A stretch of 25,743 nt of DNA. Source: Prevotella sp. GTDB taxonomy: Bacteria; Bacteroidota; Bacteroidia; Bacteroidales; Dysgonomonadaceae. Within the stretch, counting starts at the first letter, position 1; each line of letters starts with the position of its first letter. Position numbers and translations under genes: made by a program. Where the stretch lies: assembly GCA_031260865.1 (NCBI GenBank), contig JAISKQ010000061.1, positions 1 to 25,743 on the forward strand, written 5' to 3'. The notes beneath the pieces were generated by a model. It made no database searches. It had not been told where the DNA came from and saw nothing but the letters and a program-made list of their open reading frames with translations. Below, in pieces: positions 8,749 through 17,263 of this stretch.

Positions 8749-10224
8749 TCACATATTCCCCGATCCGGATTTTGAGGCTGCTTTTTCTTTTCTTCGCGAT
8801 AAGCAAAGTAGTCCAAAGAAGGTTAACAAGCCATTAAACAATAATATTTCATAACCCACCCTGTAAGAATATTGCTTCAATAAAATATACTCGGCGAAAT
8901 AACTGACGACAGGAGCTAACACGCATATACAGGGGACATATTTATCCCGTATATTTATTTTCGTGAACAAACCGAAAAAGAATAGCCCTAACAGAGGTCC
9001 GTAAGTATAGGACGCCACTTTGTAAATTGTATCAAGCACATTTTCCTGATGTATCCCGCTTATAATCAGTATAACCATAAGAAATACAACACTTACGGTC
9101 AGATGCACTTTCTTGCGGGTCTTCTTCGCCTTCGCGGCATCCTCTTTTTTCACATCTAAAATATCAATGCAAACGGAAGTGGTCAGGGACGTTAACGCGG
9201 AATCCGCGCTGGAAAACGCGGCGGCGATAATGCCTATCGTGAAAAATATAAGAACAGGCAGCCCCAAATACTCAGTGGCTAACATCGGTAATATTTGATC
9301 GGTTTGTTCCGGTAAAACAATATTGAATCGGGATGCGAACAGTAATAGAAGTATCCCTAAGGACAAGAATAAGAAGTTGATAGGGACAAATGAAAAACCA
9401 TAAGTAACCATATTTTTTTGCGCGTCTTTCAAACTTTTGCATGTCAGGTTTTTCTGCATCATATCCTGATCAAGACCGGTCATTACAATGGTGATAAAAA
9501 CGCCGCTAAGAAATTGTTTAAAAAAATTCTGCCTCGAAGCCCAGTCGTCGAAAACAAAAATCCGGGAGTGTTCGCTGCTGCTGACGGCATCCGCTACCTG
9601 AGAAATATCCATATCCATTTTTGTGGCTACCTGCCATATAATCAGTATTACCCCTAACAGAAAACTCGAAGTCTGAAGCGTATCCGTCCATATTATTGTC
9701 TTTATGCCGCTCCTGAAGGTATATCCCCATATAAGGAGTATAATGCCCGTCACCGTCACAAAAAAAGGAATACCCCACTGATCGAACACGAATGCCTGCA
9801 ATATCATGGCGACTAAATAAAGACGGGCGGCAGCGCCGATAATTTTCGACAAAATAAAAAACGCCGCGCCTGTTTTGTACGAGAAGAAACCGAACCGCTT
9901 CTCCAAATATCCGTATATTGTAGTCAACTCAAGCTTGTAATAAAGCGGAAGCAACACATAAGCGATGACAAAGTACCCCACGACAAAACCAAATGCCATT
10001 TGCATGTAGGTCATGTCAAATTTACCCACCATGCCGGGAACCGACACAAACGTAACGCCGGATATGGATGTGCCTACCATCGCTATCGCGACCACAAACC
10101 ATGGGGATTGTCTGTTGCCAAGAAAGAAAGCCTCATTATCACTATTTTTCCTACTTACGAAATAAGAAATAAGCAATAACGCGCCAAAGTAAATTGCGAT
10201 AACGAGCAGGATGGTTATTCCCAT
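8749..10224 (-). CDS. Sodium:solute symporter (SSS/SLC5 family)
   Basis: A 491-aa membrane protein with about 13 hydrophobic helices. The N-terminal region YFGALLLISYFVSRKN...EAFFLGNRQSPWF followed by VGTSISGVTFVSVPG is characteristic of the SSS family, and SSADSALTSLTTS in the middle resembles the family's sodium-site helix 8. It imports a solute with Na+; members carry sugars, amino acids, sialic acid or vitamins, and the substrate here cannot be told. The frame opens 19 codons earlier (10281), but an exact -7 element (10246-10253) lies inside that extension, so ATG 10224, giving MGITILLVIAIYF, is chosen. It diverges from the htrA-type gene and converges on the M13 gene. Confidence 0.88.
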   Translation of the reverse strand: MGITILLVIAIYFGALLLISYFVSRKNSDNEAFFLGNRQSPWFVVAIAMVGTSISGVTFVSVPGMVGKFDMTYMQMAFGFVVGYFVIAYVLLPLYYKLELTTIYGYLEKRFGFFSYKTGAAFFILSKIIGAAARLYLVAMILQAFVFDQWGIPFFVTVTGIILLIWGYTFRSGIKTIIWTDTLQTSSFLLGVILIIWQVATKMDMDISQVADAVSSSEHSRIFVFDDWASRQNFFKQFLSGVFITIVMTGLDQDMMQKNLTCKSLKDAQKNMVTYGFSFVPINFLFLSLGILLLLFASRFNIVLPEQTDQILPMLATEYLGLPVLIFFTIGIIAAAFSSADSALTSLTTSVCIDILDVKKEDAAKAKKTRKKVHLTVSVVFLMVILIISGIHQENVLDTIYKVASYTYGPLLGLFFFGLFTKINIRDKYVPCICVLAPVVSYFAEYILLKQYSYRVGYEILLFNGLLTFFGLLCLSRRKEKAASKSGSGNM

Positions 10225-10245
10225 CACATTTTTATTGATTTGCGA

Positions 10246-10253
10246 CAAAGATA
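10246..10253 (-). promoter_or_regulatory. Bacteroidetes -7 promoter element for the symporter
   Basis: The minus strand reads TATCTTTG, an exact TAnnTTTG. Transcription would start near 10239, about 15 nt before ATG 10224, which rules out the longer start at 10281 if this promoter is used. Confidence 0.55.
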
Positions 10254-10381
10254 AGTTTTTTCCATCACATACATCTGCCAAAAAGTCCGCTCAACTGTTA
10301 AAATAATAATAAAGGGTTTTTGCTCGGTTAAAAGTGTTAAAAAATAAGCCTGTCTTATATCAAGTGTACGATTTTTGTGTT

Positions 10382-10389
10382 TACATTTG
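10382..10389 (+). promoter_or_regulatory. Bacteroidetes -7 promoter element for the HtrA gene
   Basis: TACATTTG matches TAnnTTTG. The predicted transcript start near 10396 gives a leader of about 45 nt before ATG 10442. It lies 129 bp from the divergent symporter element. Confidence 0.5.
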
Positions 10390-10441
10390 AGTATCAATTT
10401 AGAGAAGAAAAAACAATAAACTAATTTAAAAATACTTACGC

Positions 10442-11962
10442 ATGAAAAAAATTTGGAAGAATATTTCAACCTACGTTGTGGTTGCATTAGTGAGTATCGG
10501 AGCTACATACGGTATGTACAGCTTCATGGATCACCGAAAAGGATACAGCTCAGCTGATTTTTATAATTATGGAGAAGAATTTGATCAAAAGGGAGTACAT
10601 CTGGCAGGTTTGACAGTCGATGGCTATCCTGACTTTACCAAAGCCGCCGAAAGCTCGGTACACGCCGTGGTGTATATCAAATCCACCATCAAAGCGCCCG
10701 CTCCTCAAGCCGGACGGCAAAGGTCTATCGACCCATTTGAATATTTCTTTGGCTTCGGAGACAGAGGCGAACAGGGTTATGATGTTCCGCAACAACCACG
10801 TGTGGGAGCCGGTTCAGGCGTTATCATATCAAAGGAAGGGTACATCATTACCAATAACCACGTGATAGATAAAGCGAATGAAATAGAAGTCACATTAAAC
10901 GACAACCGAAAATTCACGGCAAAATTGATAGGAACCGACCCTCAAACGGATATTGCCCTATTGAAAATAGACGGGAATGATTTCCCTTACATACCATTCG
11001 GCAACTCCGACAACCTGAAAATCGGGGAATGGGTATTGGCTGTCGGCAATCCGTTTAACCTGACGTCAACTGTCACAGCCGGTATCGTCAGCGCCAAAGG
11101 ACGCGGCAATATAGGCGCGATAAGTAGAGAAGACATACAATCTTTCATTCAAACCGACGCCGCCATTAATCCCGGAAATAGCGGCGGAGCATTAGTGAAT
11201 ACGAATGGAGAATTAATCGGCATCAATACGGCGATTTATTCCCAAACCGGAAATTTCGCGGGATACGGCTTTGCCGTACCTATTTCCATCGCCGGAAAAG
11301 TGGTGGCGGACATCAAGGAATACGGGACTGTGCAACGCGCTGTATTAGGTGTTCTAATTCAGGATATTGCCATAGCAAAAGAACAAAGTCCCGACAAAAC
11401 GAAGGATTTGAAAGCGACTGAAGGCGCATATATCGGCGAATTCGCGGAAATGAGTCCGGCAAAACAAGCGGGAATGGAAGAAGGCGATGTGATAACAGCT
11501 ATAAACGGCATTAAAGTAAAAAATGCAAGCGAACTTCAAGACCAAGTGAACAGGTTCCGTCCCGGTGATAAAATAAAAGTGGATGTCTTACGAGGTAGTT
11601 CCAATAAGTCTTTCGACGTTACATTGAAAACTAATTCCGGTAGTACTTCCGTGGTGAAAAAAGGCGATGGCATTGCCAGTATAGGCGCTGCCTTTAAAGA
11701 ACTATCCGCGGAAAAGAAAAAAAGCTTGGGCATTAGCTATGGCGTGGAAGTAGCCGGCGTTGACAACAGTGGTAAATTTAGCAAGGAAGGCATATCAAAA
11801 GGTTTTATCATACAAAAAATAAATAATCAACCGGTATCTTCTCCCGACGAAGTGGAAAGTATGATTCGCTCCGCGGCAAACGGACAGGATAAAGCATTGT
11901 TTATCTCAGGTATTACGCCGAACGGCTCACGAAAATATTATGCTATCGATTTAAGTGAGTAA
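10442..11962 (+). CDS. Do/DegP-type periplasmic serine endoprotease (HtrA)
   Basis: 506 aa. A hydrophobic N-terminal segment (about 8-25) acts as signal or membrane anchor. The chymotrypsin-like protease domain has the complete triad: His140 in ITNNHVID, Asp170 in TDPQTDIALLK and Ser247 in NPGNSGGALVN, with GAGSGVII at 122-129. Two PDZ domains follow (about 300-395 and 415-500); AYIGEFAEMSPAKQAGMEEGDVI is in the first (quoted in parts: AYIGEFAEMSP, AGMEEGDVI). Do-family proteases degrade or refold misfolded envelope proteins. The loop at about 84-118 is Pro/Gly-rich and contains DPFEYFFGFG, the LA-loop region. The gene is probably monocistronic, followed by a hairpin at 12014-12073. It diverges from the symporter. 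Confidence 0.94.
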   Translation: MKKIWKNISTYVVVALVSIGATYGMYSFMDHRKGYSSADFYNYGEEFDQKGVHLAGLTVDGYPDFTKAAESSVHAVVYIKSTIKAPAPQAGRQRSIDPFEYFFGFGDRGEQGYDVPQQPRVGAGSGVIISKEGYIITNNHVIDKANEIEVTLNDNRKFTAKLIGTDPQTDIALLKIDGNDFPYIPFGNSDNLKIGEWVLAVGNPFNLTSTVTAGIVSAKGRGNIGAISREDIQSFIQTDAAINPGNSGGALVNTNGELIGINTAIYSQTGNFAGYGFAVPISIAGKVVADIKEYGTVQRAVLGVLIQDIAIAKEQSPDKTKDLKATEGAYIGEFAEMSPAKQAGMEEGDVITAINGIKVKNASELQDQVNRFRPGDKIKVDVLRGSSNKSFDVTLKTNSGSTSVVKKGDGIASIGAAFKELSAEKKKSLGISYGVEVAGVDNSGKFSKEGISKGFIIQKINNQPVSSPDEVESMIRSAANGQDKALFISGITPNGSRKYYAIDLSE

Positions 11963-12013
11963 CTTTACTTTGTACTTTTAGATTTTAATTTATAGAAGCA
12001 TTTAATATACAAT

Positions 12014-12073
12014 AAATTGATTCGGGAAAAAGCGACTTGTTCTTAATGAACGGCTTTCTCCCGAATTTAATTT
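12014..12073 (+). terminator. Probable terminator after the HtrA gene
   Basis: TTCGGGAAAAAGC (12021-12033) pairs with GCTTTCTCCCGAA (12053-12065) with one mismatch, and the flanks AAATTGA/TTTAATTT partly extend the stem. The trailing T tract is interrupted (TTTAATTTAT), so strength is uncertain. Confidence 0.55.
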
Positions 12074-12085
12074 ATGATTATGGGA

Positions 12086-12222
12086 TATAATACCCAAATG
12101 CAGAGAAACCGTACAACGTCATTGCGAGGGCTTGCCCGAAGCAATCCAAACAGTTGATATGGATTGCTTCGTCGTTCCTCCTCGCAATGACGAAGACGAA
12201 ATTATTTGACTTAGGTATTATA
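12086..12222. repeat. Palindromic repeat inside 9-bp inverted ends
   Basis: CGTCATTGCGAGG (12117-12129) and GAAGCAATCC (12138-12147) mirror GGATTGCTTC (12161-12170) and CCTCGCAATGACG (12180-12192), forming a long interrupted hairpin with a 13-nt loop. The GTCATTGCGAGG...GAAGCAATCC theme is one I recall as a dispersed intergenic palindrome in many bacterial genomes. It is enclosed by TATAATACC (12086-12094) and GGTATTATA (12214-12222), a perfect 9-bp inverted pair that may mark the element's ends. It contains no coding sequence. Confidence 0.7.
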
Positions 12223-12244
12223 ACCAACATTCATTTATTTTTAT

Positions 12245-12345
12245 GTCCCTGAGGGGCGGGTCTAAGCGAATAATGGCGTTATCTTTTCTACCGAGCGATA
12301 CATTCCTAACGGAATGAAACCGGTGACTTTATCGAAAGGCATAAG
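12245..12345. repeat. Second palindromic element in the same spacer
   Basis: GTCCCTGAGGGGC (12245-12257) and CATTCCTAACGGAATG (12301-12316, a perfect 6-bp stem with a TAAC loop) lie about 45 bp apart in sequence that is more GC-rich than its surroundings. The pattern resembles a dispersed intergenic REP-like repeat. No other copy is in this window, so the family assignment is a guess. Confidence 0.45.
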
Positions 12346-12403
12346 CGATTAATAAAATTTATATTTTTTTGTTATGTACGCGAACTTTTTTCAGTATTAT
12401 TTG

Positions 12404-12411
12404 TATCTTTA
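12404..12411 (+). promoter_or_regulatory. Weak -7-like element before the 150-aa gene
   Basis: TATCTTTA differs from TAnnTTTG in the last base. It would give a leader of about 70 nt before ATG 12489. Confidence 0.25.
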
Positions 12412-12488
12412 GAAAATCTTAGTAGATAGATATTAGAACAAACAAATTACATAACAAATCAAACATTCTTAACTTAATCTTTTATGGT

Positions 12489-12941
12489 ATGTTAGACGGA
12501 ATTTTAGATCTAATTAAAGATCAGGCTATAGGAGCCGTAAAAAAAGCAGGTGTTCCTGCCAACAAACAGCAAGCAGCGGTGGAAACAACGGCTTCAACTA
12601 TTATGGACGGGCTAAAAGATCATCTTAGCCTGGATAATATATCTTCTATCGCAAGCCTTTTTGGTGGAGGCTCTTCCGCCAAAGCAGCAAGCAGCCCTAT
12701 GGTGACTTCCATTCAGTCGTCAGTCGTTTCGGCGTTGAGCGAAAAAGTAGGATTAAAGCCGGCGATAGCGAATACGATAGCATCAACAGTCGTTCCTGCT
12801 TTGATGGGTTTATTATCCAAAAAGTCCAATGATCCGAATGATTCTTTCGATTTAGGCTCGCTACTCAAATCGTTTACCGGTAATTCCGGCGGCGGCGTAG
12901 GTGGCGTTTTAGGCGATATTTTAGGGAAATTCCTGAAATAA
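12489..12941 (+). CDS. Conserved hypothetical protein, DUF937-like composition
   Basis: A 150-aa protein without a signal peptide or membrane helix that I can support. It is rich in Ala, Ser, Gly and Leu, with amphipathic helices at 1-60 (MLDGILDLIKDQAIGAVKKA) and 75-115, separated by FGGGSSAKAASS, and a glycine-rich tail GNSGGGVGGVLGDILGKFLK. Helical repeats with GL/GLL-type turns and such a tail resemble the DUF937/YidB-like group, but I do not recognise the family with certainty and propose no function. ATG 12489 is the only good start: an ATG at 12484 in another frame stops after three codons. It converges on the secreted protein at 13035. Confidence 0.75.
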   Translation: MLDGILDLIKDQAIGAVKKAGVPANKQQAAVETTASTIMDGLKDHLSLDNISSIASLFGGGSSAKAASSPMVTSIQSSVVSALSEKVGLKPAIANTIASTVVPALMGLLSKKSNDPNDSFDLGSLLKSFTGNSGGGVGGVLGDILGKFLK

Positions 12942-12955
12942 ATAAATTGTAGGAA

Positions 12956-13026
12956 ATGTCCCGAAAGTAAATGTAGGTTATCTTTCGTGTATCGAAGGGT
13001 TTATACTGCCATTTATTTTGGGACAT
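12956..13026. terminator. Long hairpin between convergent genes
   Basis: ATGTCCCGAAAGTAAATG (12956-12973) pairs with CATTTATTTTGGGACAT (13010-13026) with only a bulge and one mismatch; inside is a smaller CTTTCG/CGAAGG pairing. It lies 15 bp after the stop of the 150-aa gene and 9 bp from the stop of the convergent gene, so it may act as a two-way terminator, though no clean T run follows on either strand. Confidence 0.5.
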
Positions 13027-13034
13027 CCCCTACT

Positions 13035-13799
13035 CTATCTTACCGTGATGTATTTGATTTCTTTAGCTAACTCTCCATCGTAATATTGTTTGACCGGATA
13101 GCCGTCTTGGTCATACTCGTACGTTATTTCGATCGTCTCCGTTCCAAACCTTGCATCCTGAAACGTATTTTCAATAGCATTGTTTTTACCCAAAAAGTCG
13201 CCGCACCACTTCATATTGTTCATTTGCATAGCAAAAAACCATAAAGGCAAATTTTCAATACCGGAGAATATCGATTTATGTGTGTCAAATTTATAATCGC
13301 TCTGTATATCAACTTGTCCGGAAGCCGAATAAACCAGATATTTCACTAAGTTATTATCCGAATCATAACTTGGTTCTTCCCACATTTTACCGTCTTCAAA
13401 CATACTCTTGGAGAACCTGCCGCGATTATCAATGTATATTTTATTATATTCGGTTATCTTACTACGAAGCTGTTTACCGCTGCTTTTCGCTTCTTCCATG
13501 ATATAGTCGGCGTTATTATATATGAACTTGGAATTTACGACCATTTCCCCGTTATCACTATTCATAAGGCATTCTATCAGCTGATTATTCGCTTTATCAT
13601 ACTTTAATGTAAATTCGCGATAAATGACCGTTCCTTTTTCAGTAAAATGAATCAATTGATTTTTGGCGTTATATTTTAGCGTAATTATATTCTTGGTATG
13701 TATCGAATTAATCTCTACCGGCAATTTTTTTGTTTGGGCACAGAGTGTTAAGCCGAAGGAGAATAAAGCACAGAAAAGAATGGATAAATACTTTTTCAT
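13035..13799 (-). CDS. Secreted hypothetical protein with YD/DUF4595-like beta-rich pattern
   Basis: 254 aa with signal peptide MKKYLSILFCALFSFGLTLCAQ, probably cut after Ala-Gln by signal peptidase I; Cys20 lies near the cleavage site but the lipobox (LTLC) is poor. The mature part has recurring strand-turn-strand units with N/D-N/G turns: ITLKYNAKNQLIHFTEKGT, FTLKYDKANNQLIECLMNSD, EITYEYDQDGYPVKQYYDGE. These resemble YD-repeat-like units seen in DUF4595-type Bacteroidota proteins. No catalytic motif is visible and the function is unknown. A -7 element lies 30 bp upstream. It is probably monocistronic. Confidence 0.75.
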   Translation of the reverse strand: MKKYLSILFCALFSFGLTLCAQTKKLPVEINSIHTKNIITLKYNAKNQLIHFTEKGTVIYREFTLKYDKANNQLIECLMNSDNGEMVVNSKFIYNNADYIMEEAKSSGKQLRSKITEYNKIYIDNRGRFSKSMFEDGKMWEEPSYDSDNNLVKYLVYSASGQVDIQSDYKFDTHKSIFSGIENLPLWFFAMQMNNMKWCGDFLGKNNAIENTFQDARFGTETIEITYEYDQDGYPVKQYYDGELAKEIKYITVR

Positions 13800-13828
13800 A
13801 TATGTACGATTATTTATAATTATAACTT

Positions 13829-13836
13829 CAAAAATA
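13829..13836 (-). promoter_or_regulatory. Bacteroidetes -7 promoter element for the secreted protein
   Basis: The minus strand reads TATTTTTG, an exact TAnnTTTG, about 30 nt before the ATG at 13799. The surroundings are AT-rich, so chance matches are more likely here. Confidence 0.4.
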
Positions 13837-13932
13837 CAAAAACTATTCCTTATGGATTGGGTTTTATGATTTTATATTTAGAGCCTGTTTAAATTTTAAT
13901 TGATGTTCAATTTAAGACCGAGGAACGATGTC

Positions 13933-13972
13933 CAAAAAGAAAAGGCTGAATCCTGCTAAAGATTCAGCCTTT
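13933..13972 (-). terminator. Intrinsic terminator after carB
   Basis: On the minus strand AAAGGCTGAATC (13972-13961) pairs perfectly with GATTCAGCCTTT (13952-13941), the loop is 8 nt, and the stem runs into TTTTCTTTTT. It starts about 50 bp after the carB stop and ends the carAB transcript. Confidence 0.9.
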
Positions 13973-14020
13973 CGTATAAAGATATTTCATTAACTTGCTA
14001 AGCTATTGAAACTAAACAAA

Positions 14021-17000
14021 TTATTCATATTCGTTCCAAGCCTTTATTTCTATTTCATCTATATCCATTTTACAGAATGCCTGTATAAACGCGGATGCTA
14101 GACGGGAATTGGTCAATAACGGTACATTGAAGTCAATAGAAGCGCGCCTGATTTTATATCCGTTATCCAGTTCGCTTGACGTGAAATCTTTAGGAATATT
14201 AACCACAAGGTCTATCTGCTTATTGTGTATCATTTCCAAGGCATTGGGCTGTTGATTGTCATTCGGCCAGAAAACTCGCGTCGCGGGTATCCCATTGTCA
14301 GTCAGAAATTTTTGCGAACCGCCCGTAGCATATAGCTGATAACCTTTTTGGTGTAACAATCTTGCCGCTTCCAGCAAATCGACTTTTGACTTAGCCGGTC
14401 CGGTCGAGAATAAAACGGTTTTCTCAGGTATGCGGTAACCGACCGACAACATGGATTTCAACATGGCGTCGTAGAAGTTGTCGCCTATACATCCCACCTC
14501 TCCGGTTGAAGCCATATCCACACCCAATACAGGGTCGGCTTTTTGCAACCGGGAAAATGAAAACTGCGACGCTTTAATACCCACATAGTCAAGGTCAAAG
14601 TCATTCTTATTCGGTTTCTCCACTTTCTTGCCGAGCATTACCTGTGTAGCCAAGTCAATGAAGTTTATCTTCAATACTTTAGATACGAATGGGAATGAAC
14701 GGGATGCGCGAAGGTTGCATTCAATAACTTTAATGTCGTTATCTTTTGCAAGGAACTGTATATTGAACGGTCCTGTGATTTGCAGCTCCTGCGCTATCTG
14801 GCGGGCAATCTTCTTGATGCGCCTTACCGTTTCGATATACAGGCGTTGAGCAGGGAACTGTATCGTAGCGTCGCCGGAGTGGACTCCAGCGAATTCCACG
14901 TGCTCGGAAATAGCATACATTACTATCTCGCCTTTGTTGGCGACGGCGTCTATTTCAACCTCTTTTGCATTTTCCACAAATTCGCTTACTACTACAGGAT
15001 GCTTCTTGGACACTTCGGCGGCAAGCCCAAGGAAATTTTCCAACTCCTGATCATTTGAGCAAACATTCATCGCCGCGCCTGACAACACATACGACGGGCG
15101 TATCAACACAGGATACCCAACTTCATCCACAAAGCCTTTTATGTCGGTTAGAGTGCTTAATTCCTTCCAGCGAGGCTGATCGACGCCTATACGGTCAAGC
15201 ATGCTTGAAAACTTGTGGCGGTCTTCGGCGTTATCAATGCTTTTAGCCGTCGTTCCCAGTATATTTACCTTGGCTTCATCCAAGCGTATAGCCAAATTGT
15301 TCGGAATTTGTCCGCCTACCGAAAGAATTACACCGTGAGGATTTTCGAGTTCGATAATATCCATCACACGTTCGTAAGTCAATTCATCAAAGTAGAGACG
15401 GTCGCACATATCATAGTCCGTAGATACCGTTTCGGGATTGTAATTGATCATTACCGAGCGATAGCCCTCTTTTCGTATCGTTTGCAAGGCGTTTACCGAA
15501 CACCAGTCAAATTCGACGGAAGAACCGATTCGGTACGCTCCCGACCCCAAGACAATAACCGACTTATGGTCGCCCTGATATTTTACATCATTTTCTTTTC
15601 CGTTATACGTAACGTACAAATAATTGGTTTGGGCAGGGTATTCCGCGGCAAGCGTATCTATTTGTTTCACACACGGCACAATCCCGTTTTCTTTGCGGAT
15701 ACGGCGCACATCATGTTGGATCGTTTCCACTAAATCAGGCTCTTTACATACAATCTTAGCTATCTGGAAATCAGAGAATCCCATTTGCTTGGCAGAGCGA
15801 AGAATATCGAGTGGAAGCGACTGTATATCATCATATTGTTCAATTTTCTTGGAACAGTTGAAAATATATTTAAGTTTTTGCAGGAACCAACGGTCTATTT
15901 TGGTCAGATCATGAATCTGATCTACGGTATAGCCTCTTTTGAATGCTTCTTCGATGCAGAAGATACGCTTATCGGTAGGTTTTTTCAAGGCTTCGTCCAA
16001 ATCATCGACAACCAGCGATTTATTGGCGGCAAACCCATGCATTCCTATATTAATCATGCGCAGCCCCTTTTGGATAGCTTCTTCGAAGGTTCGTCCGATA
16101 GCCATGATTTCGCCTACCGACTTCATGCTTGAACCTATCTCTTTGGATACGCCATGAAATTTACCCAAATCCCAACGTGGTATTTTCACCACAATATAGT
16201 CTAATGCCGGTTCAAAGAAGGCGCAGGTCGATTTTGTCACTGAATTTTTCAATTCAAACAATCCATACCCTAATCCCAACTTCGCGGCGACAAAAGCGAG
16301 CGGATAGCCTGTCGCTTTGGACGCCAACGCGGATGAGCGGCTCAAACGCGCGTTCACCTCAATCACCCTATAATCTTCCGATTCCGGGTCGAAAGCGTAT
16401 TGCACGTTACATTCACCGACTATACCGATATGTTTAACAATACGAATCGAAAGTTCGCGCAATTTATGATATTCAGCGTTAGTAAGGGTTTGCGACGGAG
16501 CAACGACAATACTTTCCCCTGTATGGATACCCAGCGGGTCGAAGTTTTCCATGTTACACACGGTCATACAATTGTCATACCTATCGCGAACCACCTCATA
16601 TTCAACTTCTTTCCACCCTTTCAGCGATTTTTCGACTAAAAGCTGTGAAGAATAAGAGAGGGCTTTTTCCGCCAAAACACGCAGTTCCTGTTCATTGTCG
16701 CAGAATCCCGAACCTAATCCACCTAAGGCGTACGCGGCGCGGATAATAATCGGATAACCAAGTTCCGACGCGGCTTTTACCGCATCTTCGATTGTACCCA
16801 CGGCATGGCTCTTTATCGTTTTCACATTGATTTGATCCAGTTTCTTGACAAACAGTTCCCTGTCTTCCGTATCCATAATAGCTTGTACAGGAGTACCCAG
16901 CACAGATACATTATATTTCTCCAACACGCCGCTTTCATATAGCTGTACGCCGCAGTTGAGAGCTGTTTGTCCGCCAAAGGCAAGTAAAATACCTTCGGGT

Positions 17001-17239
17001 TTTTCTTTCTTGATGACCTTTTCTACAAAGTATGGCGTAATCGGGAGGAAATAGATCTTATCGGCGCTTCCTTCCGAAGTTTGTATCGTCGCGATATTGG
17101 GGTTGATAAGTACAGTCTCTATCCCTTCTTCTTTCAGGGCTTTCAACGCTTGAGAACCTGAGTAGTCAAACTCTCCGGCTTCACCGATTTTCAATGCACC
17201 GGAACCAAGGACTAATACTTTTTTTATATTTATATCCAT
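14021..17239 (-). CDS. carB: Carbamoyl-phosphate synthase large subunit
   Basis: 1072 aa, matching the roughly 1073 aa of E. coli CarB. It makes carbamoyl phosphate from ammonia (channelled from CarA), bicarbonate and two ATP, feeding pyrimidine and arginine synthesis. The two homologous halves are visible: KVLVLGSGALKIGEAGEFDYSG at about 7-28 (read as KVLVLGSGALK then IGEAGEFDYSG) and SVIVLGSGAYRIGSSVEFDW at about 560-580, each opening a preATP-grasp domain followed by an ATP-grasp domain (for example IIRAAYALGGLGSG, LIRPSYVLSGAAM). An oligomerisation region lies between. The C-terminal MGS-like allosteric domain begins near STGPAKSKVDLLEAARLLH and contains LYATGGSQKFL. It starts 24 bp after carA and is surely co-transcribed with it. 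It is followed by a strong terminator. Confidence 0.97.
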   Translation of the reverse strand: MDINIKKVLVLGSGALKIGEAGEFDYSGSQALKALKEEGIETVLINPNIATIQTSEGSADKIYFLPITPYFVEKVIKKEKPEGILLAFGGQTALNCGVQLYESGVLEKYNVSVLGTPVQAIMDTEDRELFVKKLDQINVKTIKSHAVGTIEDAVKAASELGYPIIIRAAYALGGLGSGFCDNEQELRVLAEKALSYSSQLLVEKSLKGWKEVEYEVVRDRYDNCMTVCNMENFDPLGIHTGESIVVAPSQTLTNAEYHKLRELSIRIVKHIGIVGECNVQYAFDPESEDYRVIEVNARLSRSSALASKATGYPLAFVAAKLGLGYGLFELKNSVTKSTCAFFEPALDYIVVKIPRWDLGKFHGVSKEIGSSMKSVGEIMAIGRTFEEAIQKGLRMINIGMHGFAANKSLVVDDLDEALKKPTDKRIFCIEEAFKRGYTVDQIHDLTKIDRWFLQKLKYIFNCSKKIEQYDDIQSLPLDILRSAKQMGFSDFQIAKIVCKEPDLVETIQHDVRRIRKENGIVPCVKQIDTLAAEYPAQTNYLYVTYNGKENDVKYQGDHKSVIVLGSGAYRIGSSVEFDWCSVNALQTIRKEGYRSVMINYNPETVSTDYDMCDRLYFDELTYERVMDIIELENPHGVILSVGGQIPNNLAIRLDEAKVNILGTTAKSIDNAEDRHKFSSMLDRIGVDQPRWKELSTLTDIKGFVDEVGYPVLIRPSYVLSGAAMNVCSNDQELENFLGLAAEVSKKHPVVVSEFVENAKEVEIDAVANKGEIVMYAISEHVEFAGVHSGDATIQFPAQRLYIETVRRIKKIARQIAQELQITGPFNIQFLAKDNDIKVIECNLRASRSFPFVSKVLKINFIDLATQVMLGKKVEKPNKNDFDLDYVGIKASQFSFSRLQKADPVLGVDMASTGEVGCIGDNFYDAMLKSMLSVGYRIPEKTVLFSTGPAKSKVDLLEAARLLHQKGYQLYATGGSQKFLTDNGIPATRVFWPNDNQQPNALEMIHNKQIDLVVNIPKDFTSSELDNGYKIRRASIDFNVPLLTNSRLASAFIQAFCKMDIDEIEIKAWNEYE

Positions 17240-17263
17240 TCTGTTATTTTTAATATTGTCGGA

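Noticed and set aside
12484..12495. Three-codon frame ATG GTA TGT TAG overlapping the start of the 150-aa gene
   Set aside because: Such overlaps arise easily by chance and there is no sign of translation of the shorter frame.
13876..13912. AGCCTGTTTAAATTT plus a TTAAATT/AATTTAA inverted pair, considered as an insertion-sequence end
   Set aside because: Only one end is present, there is no transposase and the pairing is pure A/T, so chance is the better explanation.
14628..17054. Numerous plus-strand open frames of 60-170 aa opposite carB
   Set aside because: They are antisense shadows of carB with no family resemblance and no promoter or start signal of their own.
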